22,612 bases of DNA from a virus. The DNA is taken from positions 1-22,612 of the IMG/VR virus record IMGVR_UViG_3300020185_000282, one strand, 5' to 3'. This document shows, in pieces, positions 1 through 5,966 of this stretch (its first letter is position 1; every line of letters begins with the position of its first letter). Both the position numbers and the translations under genes were made by a program. The notes beneath the pieces are model-generated. The model ran no database searches. It was given only the letters and a program-made list of their open reading frames with translations, and was not told the origin of the DNA.

Positions 1-1
1 G

Positions 2-61
2 GCTGGATTCCACCCAGAAACTCAGTACATTAGCTTTAACGTTTCTAACTTAGAACTGTGA
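2..61 (+). CDS. C-terminal end of an upstream gene (partial, unidentified)
   Basis: An open frame enters from the left edge and encodes about 19 residues ending in NVSNLEL before a TGA stop. A good intrinsic terminator begins 36 bases later, which supports a real gene end here. The fragment is too short for me to assign a family. Given the late-gene context it may be a virion protein, but that is only inference. Confidence 0.5.
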   Translation, partial: AGFHPETQYISFNVSNLEL

Positions 62-96
62 TTCTAAATATTAATTAGAATTTAATACAATATAAG

Positions 97-125
97 GAAA
101 GCCCGCGAATGCGGGCTTTCTTTTT
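97..125 (+). terminator. Rho-independent terminator
   Basis: A perfect 10-bp stem (GAAAGCCCGC pairing with GCGGGCTTTC) has a GAAT tetraloop and is followed by a T-rich tract. It closes the gene ending at 61 and insulates it from the promoter-like motif at 152. Confidence 0.9.
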
Positions 126-151
126 GTGCATACTTTTCACATAAAAACAAT

Positions 152-160
152 GATATATAG
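152..160 (+). promoter_or_regulatory. Candidate phage late promoter, GATATATAG
   Basis: GATATATAG lies 40 bases upstream of the ATG at 192. Together with the next six bases it is identical over 15 positions (GATATATAGAAAAAG) to the motif before the sheath gene at 10553. The same core recurs before the other late-type genes. The resemblance to the T4 late promoter TATAAATA is inference, and no transcription start is known. Confidence 0.5.
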
Positions 161-191
161 AAAAAGCAATAATAAATAATATTTACAAATT

Positions 192-1448
192 ATGAAATTA
201 AGTTCAAAAATTAAAATGTTTGAGGAGTTTACTTCTGCTGAGAAGAACACTGAAACAGCAATCGATTCAAAGGGTGCAGTAACTACTACACCAACTACTA
301 CTATTCTAGATGACGTAGATCATATTCTAGGAGATTTAGAGACTTTATCTAAGCAGATTGATGAAGATATCGAAAATCTTATGTCAGAATTTGATTCAAT
401 TAATGAAGCTGAAGGATTTATGGATAGAATCATGAAAGAAATTAAATCTGCAAAAGCATATGGCGTACTTACTGCAAATTACAGAAAATATTTAAGAAAT
501 AAAAACGCAGCAGAAATTGCAAAAAAACAAGCAGAGTACAAGTTCGAAGAAGAAAAGGATAAGCATACTAAAGATAGAGAAGATATGATTAAGCAAAAAT
601 TCCAAAATATGCTTGATAAAGTTAGTCAAAGTAATAATAAGCCATCCGTTAAATCTGCTAAAAAGGATAAAATAAGAGATGCCAAAATGCAAGCCCTAGG
701 ATTTGTAAAAAAGGGTGATGAGTATGTAAAAGACGAAAAGGCAGGAGACGCTCTAAAAAGAGAGCTTGAATTAGCTAAAGCTAAAATGACCAAAAGACAT
801 GATAACGAAATTAGAGATAGAACCGAAGCAATAACAGAGTTAGGAGCTGACAATACTATCGAAAGCGAGCTAATGAAAAAAAGATGGAGTATTAGAAAGC
901 TAGAAATAGACGACGAAGAATTTATGAATCATCTAGATGCTATGGCTGAAGTAGATCTTGAAAATATAACAGATGAAGATAGAAAAGAAAGAATCAAACA
1001 AAGCACAAAACAAAAAGCAAATGAGAATAAAGCAGAATTTGATAAAAGATTAAGAGAAAGAGAGCAAGAACTTCAAGATATTCAAAATCAATATGATCAG
1101 CAAGACGATAATGCGTCCCAAAAAGAAAAAGACGCAAGAAAAAAGATCAAAGATTTATTAGATGCACATAGAAATTATTTAAATAGGATTTCAAATACCG
1201 ATTTTAATAATTTAACTGAAAACGATATTACTGATATTGGAAAGAAAAAGAAGACGTATACTGAAGCAAAAGATAAAGTAACGGTAAATGTATATAAAGC
1301 TTCAGAAAGCGGTATGGACGATGAAACAGCAACAGATATGGAAAATAGCATGAGCGATATGCTTACGACTTCTATAGCTCCTTACAAAACAAAAGTTCGC
1401 GGCATGACTAAAAACTCCAATTCCACACCACCGCCGCCCGCACAGTAA
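192..1448 (+). CDS. Charged coiled-coil protein, candidate prohead core/internal head protein
   Basis: The product is 418 residues, very rich in Lys, Glu, Asp and Gln, with long helical or coiled-coil stretches (about 60-330) and a Pro-rich C-terminus (TPPPPAQ). I see no enzymatic motif. Residues 8-17 (KMFEEFTSAE) resemble the N-terminal capsid-targeting peptide of T4 internal head proteins (KTYQEFIAE type), which prohead protease gp21 cuts after Glu. With the acidic/basic helical composition this suggests a scaffold-core or internal head protein. It has its own late-type promoter motif and no Shine-Dalgarno. Its stop lies 5 bases from the convergent minus-strand gene. The family is not recognised, and any other long helical virion protein is possible. 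Confidence 0.8.
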   Translation: MKLSSKIKMFEEFTSAEKNTETAIDSKGAVTTTPTTTILDDVDHILGDLETLSKQIDEDIENLMSEFDSINEAEGFMDRIMKEIKSAKAYGVLTANYRKYLRNKNAAEIAKKQAEYKFEEEKDKHTKDREDMIKQKFQNMLDKVSQSNNKPSVKSAKKDKIRDAKMQALGFVKKGDEYVKDEKAGDALKRELELAKAKMTKRHDNEIRDRTEAITELGADNTIESELMKKRWSIRKLEIDDEEFMNHLDAMAEVDLENITDEDRKERIKQSTKQKANENKAEFDKRLREREQELQDIQNQYDQQDDNASQKEKDARKKIKDLLDAHRNYLNRISNTDFNNLTENDITDIGKKKKTYTEAKDKVTVNVYKASESGMDDETATDMENSMSDMLTTSIAPYKTKVRGMTKNSNSTPPPPAQ

Positions 1449-1453
1449 AATAA

Positions 1454-1960
1454 TTAAAGACGGCGTTTAGCGCTCTTCTTTGCAACTTTAAGGAACTCCT
1501 GTCTCTCATTGAGCAGGAGTTCTTTGCATTTCTTGCGAAACTCAATTGAGCTTTTAAGTATACGACTGTCCACCATTGGGGCATTCAAAGTATCGTGATA
1601 TTCTGGATGGACAAAGTTTTCCAAATCAAAATTCATAAACTTAGCTTTAATAGGTCTTAGGCTTATAGCGCATTGCCAATCTATGTAGTTGGTCACTTCC
1701 TTAAACTCTTCTAAGCTGACAGGCTTCTTATTTTCCCAGTCATAATAAAGCCTAACTGAGGCTGCATCGCGCTGACCGGGCCTTTGCATCTTTATGGCAC
1801 ACTCTATAAATTGATCACTTTGTGCCCATCTCTTAATATATCTATTCTCTACTAAAAATTTACGATGTGTTTTTAATAGATTTCTTAAGATGATTCCGTA
1901 TCTATTTTTAGGATATGGTCCATTTGTTCTTTCTATAACAATATTCCTCCAATTTTTCAT
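1454..1960 (-). CDS. Hypothetical protein, only minus-strand gene in the window
   Basis: The product is 168 residues, basic overall, and ends in a Lys/Arg-rich tail (KKSAKRRL). I do not recognise a family, and there is no obvious signal peptide or membrane helix. The ATG at 1960 is the first in the frame and fits the divergent gap. The gene converges on the coiled-coil gene (5-base gap, no terminator between) and diverges from clamp loader 44. A Bacteroidetes-type promoter lies upstream at 2008-2038, partly inside the start of gene 44. That suggests host-polymerase, early expression, opposite in timing to the head gene it faces. A regulatory or host-takeover role is possible but not shown. 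Confidence 0.75.
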   Translation of the reverse strand: MKNWRNIVIERTNGPYPKNRYGIILRNLLKTHRKFLVENRYIKRWAQSDQFIECAIKMQRPGQRDAASVRLYYDWENKKPVSLEEFKEVTNYIDWQCAISLRPIKAKFMNFDLENFVHPEYHDTLNAPMVDSRILKSSIEFRKKCKELLLNERQEFLKVAKKSAKRRL

Positions 1961-2007
1961 ATATTATTTATCGCATTAAACAAAGTAGCATTTTTACATA
2001 TAAGATA

Positions 2008-2038
2008 CAAAGCTAATTATATGAAGTCCATCAACCAA
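2008..2038 (-). promoter_or_regulatory. Bacteroidetes-type promoter for the minus-strand gene
   Basis: Read on the minus strand, TTG (2038-2036) is followed by 20 bases and then TAGCTTTG (2015-2008). This fits the Bacteroidetes housekeeping consensus (TTTG or TTG near -33, TAnnTTTG near -7). Transcription would start near 2000, about 40 bases before the ATG at 1960. The -33 element lies inside the coding start of gene 44 on the other strand. Confidence 0.45.
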
Positions 2039-2977
2039 CTATTTACAGAGAAATATAGACCACAAAACCTAGAAGAACTTATTTTGCCAGATCGAGTGAT
2101 GGGTAAGTTTAAAGACGGTTTAGTTCAAAATATGTTGTTTGCTGGTTCACCAGGTACGGGTAAAACCTCTACTGCAAAAGCAATCGTTAAACAATTTAAA
2201 CTACCTTACTTGTATATTAACGCGTCAACTGATACGTCAGTTGATGTTATTAGAACTAGAATCATTGACTTCTGTTCTACAGTGTCTATTATGGACGCAC
2301 CGGGAGCTTTTAAGGTTGTTATCTTAGATGAGGTCGATGGAGTCAGCGATCAATTTTTTAAAGCTCTTAGGGCTACTATGGAACAGTTTGCAAGTAATAG
2401 TAGATTTATTGCGACATGTAACTATATTAATAAAGTCCCGGATCCAGTATTAAGCAGATTTGAAGTTATTAATTTCGACTTTGACAAACAAGAAGAAAGT
2501 GAACTAACTAAGAAATATATTAAGCGAGTTTATCATATTTGTAAAGAAGAAGGATTAACTATTCAAAAAGATGCTTTGGTTGAATTCGTCCGTCGTAATT
2601 TTCCAGATCTTAGATCAACTTTAAATAAACTTCAAGGTTTCAAGACGCAAGGCACAGACAACATTACAGTTAATGATGTTAAGCGATTTAACTCCGTATT
2701 TAAAGATGTCTTTGAACTTATTTTTAAAGAAACAGATCCGGCTAAAAATTACCAAATGTTAGTTAGTAATTATTCTAACCGAGTTGACGATGTACTTCAG
2801 TCACTTGGCGCAGAATTTATTGAATACATAAACCAAGAACAAACACAATGTAGCAAACATATACCGCAAGTTATTATCTCAGTTGCTAATCACCAAGCTC
2901 AAAGAGTTCATGTAATTGATCCAGTAATTACGATGCTAAGTTGTGTATATGAAATACAAACCGTAATACGTTCGTAA
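2021..2977 (+). CDS. 44: Sliding-clamp loader large subunit (gp44-like AAA+ ATPase)
   Basis: This is the ATPase subunit of the phage clamp loader. It opens and loads the polymerase sliding clamp at primer-template junctions. The 318 residues match T4 gp44 (319) and the RFC small-subunit architecture. Visible motifs are an N-terminal EKYRP segment (10-14), Walker A GSPGTGKT (42-49), Walker B ILDEVD (101-106), sensor-1 region ATCN (131-134) and the SRF arginine finger (145-147), then a helical C-terminal collar domain. The start at 2021 gives the standard N-terminus, and there is no Shine-Dalgarno. It is followed by RNase H and, two genes on, a probable gp62 partner. The T4 order 44-62 is therefore interrupted here by two genes. 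Confidence 0.96.
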   Translation: MKSINQLFTEKYRPQNLEELILPDRVMGKFKDGLVQNMLFAGSPGTGKTSTAKAIVKQFKLPYLYINASTDTSVDVIRTRIIDFCSTVSIMDAPGAFKVVILDEVDGVSDQFFKALRATMEQFASNSRFIATCNYINKVPDPVLSRFEVINFDFDKQEESELTKKYIKRVYHICKEEGLTIQKDALVEFVRRNFPDLRSTLNKLQGFKTQGTDNITVNDVKRFNSVFKDVFELIFKETDPAKNYQMLVSNYSNRVDDVLQSLGAEFIEYINQEQTQCSKHIPQVIISVANHQAQRVHVIDPVITMLSCVYEIQTVIRS

Positions 2978-2996
2978 ATAAGTGTTAAAATATTTT

Positions 2997-3004
2997 TATA
3001 TTTG
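2997..3004 (+). promoter_or_regulatory. Possible Bacteroidetes-type -7 element (TATATTTG)
   Basis: TATATTTG matches TAnnTTTG exactly and lies 37 bases before the RNase H start, in the gap after gene 44. The -33 side is poor: only TTCG at 2971-2974, with 22 bases of spacing. This may be an early or middle promoter for rnh, but a chance match in AT-rich DNA is possible. Confidence 0.25.
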
Positions 3005-3040
3005 ATAGGAATTAGTTATATTTAACTGTAAAAGAAACAA

Positions 3041-4303
3041 ATGAAAGTGGGAAAACATACTCTATTAATTGACGGAAACTATTTCGTCTTCAGCCGGCTT
3101 TTTGTAATGCCGAAACCAAAATCAGGTAAATTGTTAGGTGACGATAAAGCAAAGTCCCAATTCATGCGCAAGCTTGCTATTGACTTCGCATCAGAAATGC
3201 GTAAACTTAATGCATTTGTTGATGATGTAGTTGTTGCAGTTGATGCTAAATCATGGCGTAAGGATCTATATCCTGAGAGTGATTATAAAGGCACCAGAAA
3301 GCAATCGTCTGATGTTGATTGGAATGCAGTATATAGTACATACGAACAGTTCCAGGAGATTCTAAAGACTAAAGGTGTAACCGTTCATCAAACACAGGGT
3401 GCAGAAGCAGATGATGTTTTGTTTGGTTGGTCTGCAATGCTTAATGGCCGAGGAAAATCATGTATTGTTTGGACAGGCGATAGAGACTTAATTCAATTAG
3501 TTAACTATTCAGAAGCAAACGACGCTCATACGCTTTGGTACTATAATACTCGTAAAAGTTTGTATGCCTTTGAAGGTTTTAATAAAGAAATGGAATCTTC
3601 AGCTTCGTTGGATATGACCAACGATGACATGTTATTTAACATGGGAGGTCAGCATATGTCAAGAGATCGTTATCAAGGTGATATTTTACAATGGATTAAA
3701 GATAATAAAATTACTATAACAGAAGTAGACTGTGATCTATTCATTCTTCAAAAGATTTTGACAGGTGATAAATCAGATAATATTCCATCTGTAGTAACTT
3801 GGCAGAAAGAAATGAAAAGCGGTAAGCTTCGTAATTATTCTATCACTGATAAACAAGCTGAAAAGATTATTGCTCAATTCTTAAAAGAAAAGGATGAATT
3901 TGCAATCGATCATCTATTTTCTTCAGAGGTTAAGTCATCTATTTGTGATATTATCTATAGGGTTATTGGTCATAGCAATCCGGCTTTGATCCAGGCTAAT
4001 TTCAATAGTAATATTTCTTTGATGTTGCTACACACTAAAACCATTCCCGATTCTATTCAAAATGCAATCTATGAAAAGATTGATAATGAATGGGAAGGAG
4101 CCATTGATAACATGTCAGTTATCTTAGATAAAGATTTAATTTTAGAAGGCACGCATTGGCTAAAAGCCAGTTCAGCTCCATCTTCAATGGATCCATTCGC
4201 AGGTATTGATGTTCCTAAAGAAGAGCCCATTAAAAGAGTTAAAGGTAAAAAAATCAAAGAAGATTCAAACCCAAAAACTAAAAAACTTACAGATTTATTT
4301 TAA
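3041..4303 (+). CDS. rnh: RNase H / 5'-3' exonuclease (T4 Rnh, FEN-1 family)
   Basis: This is a flap-endonuclease-family nuclease that removes RNA primers and adjacent DNA from lagging-strand fragments. Its acidic metal ligands are easily placed: LIDGN (Asp11), VVAVDAKSWRKD (Asp68, with following basic residues), GAEADD (Glu122, Asp124, Asp125), WTGDRDL (Asp147, Asp149) and LTGDKSDNIP (Asp243, Asp246). At 420 residues it is longer than T4 Rnh (305). The extra length includes a segment after about 180 and a Lys-rich C-terminal tail ending KKLTDLF, which resembles a sliding-clamp-binding peptide. It sits between clamp loader genes 44 and 62, consistent with lagging-strand work. The ATG at 3041 precedes the conserved first Asp motif by the usual short distance. 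Confidence 0.93.
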   Translation: MKVGKHTLLIDGNYFVFSRLFVMPKPKSGKLLGDDKAKSQFMRKLAIDFASEMRKLNAFVDDVVVAVDAKSWRKDLYPESDYKGTRKQSSDVDWNAVYSTYEQFQEILKTKGVTVHQTQGAEADDVLFGWSAMLNGRGKSCIVWTGDRDLIQLVNYSEANDAHTLWYYNTRKSLYAFEGFNKEMESSASLDMTNDDMLFNMGGQHMSRDRYQGDILQWIKDNKITITEVDCDLFILQKILTGDKSDNIPSVVTWQKEMKSGKLRNYSITDKQAEKIIAQFLKEKDEFAIDHLFSSEVKSSICDIIYRVIGHSNPALIQANFNSNISLMLLHTKTIPDSIQNAIYEKIDNEWEGAIDNMSVILDKDLILEGTHWLKASSAPSSMDPFAGIDVPKEEPIKRVKGKKIKEDSNPKTKKLTDLF

Positions 4304-4305
4304 TT

Positions 4306-4464
4306 ATGAATTTAGCAGAACATATGTATATTGAAGAGATATTAGCAGAAGCTAACGCATTTGGTTTAAAGGATGAAGTTCAACGATATGCCAATAGGTT
4401 TTTAAAAGAAGGCCATGATTGTGAGACTGCATATAGTATGGCATATTATGAATGGTGTAAATAA
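4306..4464 (+). CDS. Small hypothetical protein (52 aa)
   Basis: A 52-residue frame starts two bases after the RNase H stop and ends in AYYEWCK. It is acidic and helical: an amphipathic first half (IEEILAEANAFGLKDEV) is followed by a second helix rich in aromatic residues. The tight spacing to rnh and the codon use like its neighbours support a real gene. No family is recognised. It is co-transcribed with the replication genes, so a small accessory role is possible but unproven. Confidence 0.7.
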   Translation: MNLAEHMYIEEILAEANAFGLKDEVQRYANRFLKEGHDCETAYSMAYYEWCK

Positions 4465-4493
4465 ACTTTACGCTTTATTGATGTATAATATAT

Positions 4494-4922
4494 ATGCTAG
4501 ATGAAACTAAACTTTTTGATTTTGTGAAGATAATGTTCACAAAAAAATCAGATTATAATAAAATAAAACAACATAGCAAAAAGAGACATCATTTTATGAT
4601 CAATCGTTTTTTTGCAATTAAATATCCTTCTAACGCCAATGCGTTTAATCTTAATGGAATAGATGGAGCTTCAGTCGTTGACTGTTGGTCATTGGTTTCT
4701 AGTCGATTTAAATCTGTACCTGGTTGGTTTTACACCAAAACTAAAAAAGCACCTAAGCAAAAGGCTGATAAATACATTCCTAGCGAAGAAGCCATTCAAC
4801 TATATCTAGATAAGAATGAAATAGGTAAAAGAGAGTATCAAGAGATGCTTGATTTTGCAAAGAATGACTTGTTTGATGACCTTAAAAATATCGAACAACA
4901 AATTAATGTTTACGGAAAATAA
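4494..4922 (+). CDS. 62: Probable clamp loader small subunit (gp62-like)
   Basis: The product is 142 residues. I place it as the gp62 partner of gp44, the non-ATPase subunit that completes the clamp loader. Support comes from the segment HHFMINRFFAI (about 32-42), like the FMINRF motif in the short gp62 proteins of marine T4-like phages. A C-terminal helical part (YLDKNEIGKREYQEML, about 104-119) also has the spacing seen there. T4 gp62 is 187 residues, and the short marine versions are near this size. Context agrees: it follows 44 and rnh. The match is from memory and by architecture only, so an unrelated replication accessory protein cannot be excluded. Its 3' end overlaps the next gene by 17 bases. 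Confidence 0.6.
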   Translation: MLDETKLFDFVKIMFTKKSDYNKIKQHSKKRHHFMINRFFAIKYPSNANAFNLNGIDGASVVDCWSLVSSRFKSVPGWFYTKTKKAPKQKADKYIPSEEAIQLYLDKNEIGKREYQEMLDFAKNDLFDDLKNIEQQINVYGK

Positions 4923-5547
4923 AGATACATTTTCAGAAGTTGTAGATATTACACTTTATAGATACAATTCTGTTGATAATAAAATTTGGGGAATACTTAA
5001 AGGATTTGATTCTCATAAGAAATTAAGTAAACATTCTATTTTAATTTCTTCCGATTCTCTTAAAGCTATACTTTTAGCTAATTTTAGAAAAGAAATTAAT
5101 AGGGTTGAATCTTTGCATAGTTCAGTTGTTCATAAAGAAGCGACCTCAATTTACTTTTTATGGAAAATGTTAGAAGATCTTATAGGTTTAAGATGGGTCA
5201 AATTTACTCTTAATTCTAACGTTTCTTATAACAGAGTAGTTGACATAGATGATATGAAAACTATTAAATATTCAGTTAAGGTAGTTAGAGGAACCCTTAG
5301 GACTTTTGATATATTTAGTAAAGCTCAACTTCCATTAGTTAATATTATACTTAATAAAGCTAAAGTAATGAAACATGGTCAACAGTTTACTATTATAAAA
5401 ACCGATGATCTAAGCACTAAATTGGACATATTTTTGGCTACAAATAATTCTAATGAAATTGTAATGCCAGTTAACGTAATTTTACAAGAAATAGAACCAT
5501 ATCAAACAGATAATCCAGAGCTTCTCCTGGTGACTGATTTCGACTAA
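4906..5547 (+). CDS. Hypothetical protein (213 aa)
   Basis: I start the gene at the ATG at 4906 (MFTENKDTF) rather than at 4849, because the upstream part only reads through the clamp-loader gene in another frame. The result overlaps gene 62 by 17 bases, suggesting translational coupling. The protein is mixed alpha/beta with many short hydrophobic strands and an acidic C-terminus (VTDFD). There is no signal peptide or clear catalytic motif, and I do not recognise a family. It lies at the junction of the replication block and the late block. The late-type promoter motif begins one base after its stop codon, so it probably belongs with the replication transcript. Confidence 0.8.
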   Translation: MFTENKDTFSEVVDITLYRYNSVDNKIWGILKGFDSHKKLSKHSILISSDSLKAILLANFRKEINRVESLHSSVVHKEATSIYFLWKMLEDLIGLRWVKFTLNSNVSYNRVVDIDDMKTIKYSVKVVRGTLRTFDIFSKAQLPLVNIILNKAKVMKHGQQFTIIKTDDLSTKLDIFLATNNSNEIVMPVNVILQEIEPYQTDNPELLLVTDFD

Positions 5548-5556
5548 GATATATAA
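5548..5556 (+). promoter_or_regulatory. Candidate phage late promoter, GATATATAA
   Basis: GATATATAA lies 26 bases before the ATG at 5574 and immediately after the stop of the preceding gene. It shares the core of the motifs at 152, 8032, 10553, 13507 and 15627. It would drive the membrane-protein/neck-protein pair. Confidence 0.5.
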
Positions 5557-5573
5557 AGAAAAGTCGAAATAAT

Positions 5574-5966
5574 ATGGGAAAGAGAGAAGGCCTAGTTTAT
5601 CTTGTAGTTACATTATGGGTCATATTAGGAGCTTTAGGCGTATTCAAAGATACTAGCCTATCGGAATTATCTGTTTACTTTGGATCATTAACTGCATATG
5701 TTGGCATATATGTTTGGTCAGAAACTAAAAAACCTTCTATAAAAACAAGCGTATTTAGAAAAGGACCTACTTCGAGAAGAGAAGCTATGATTTACATAGT
5801 AACTTTACTATGGGCGCTTGCTGGAGGATTTACAATGTGGTATAATCAAAATTTAAACGAAGTTACCATTTATTTTGTTTCTCTTTCTGGTTTTGTAACT
5901 AGTTGGATTCTAGGTGAAGTATATAAGCCTGAAGATGATATTAAGAAAAATATAACCAAAGTATAA
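5574..5966 (+). CDS. Four-helix membrane protein with internal duplication
   Basis: The 130-residue protein consists of two copies of one unit. Copy 1 (3-55) and copy 2 (68-121) each begin with a basic R-R/K-E stretch. A hydrophobic helix containing the T-L-W motif follows, then a polar N/S-L-x-E turn leading into a second helix with YF-SL/SG. Each unit is a two-helix hairpin, so about four membrane segments with short polar ends are predicted. Size and topology are holin-like, but gene position (before the neck gene and coupled to it by a TAATG overlap) does not prove a lysis role. An inner-membrane or virion membrane-interaction function is equally possible. Confidence 0.8.
   Translation: MGKREGLVYLVVTLWVILGALGVFKDTSLSELSVYFGSLTAYVGIYVWSETKKPSIKTSVFRKGPTSRREAMIYIVTLLWALAGGFTMWYNQNLNEVTIYFVSLSGFVTSWILGEVYKPEDDIKKNITKV

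Noticed and set aside
2139-2327. Plus-strand 62-aa frame inside gene 44
   Set aside because: It lies wholly within the strongly conserved Walker A to Walker B region of gp44 in another frame, with no protein-like features of its own.
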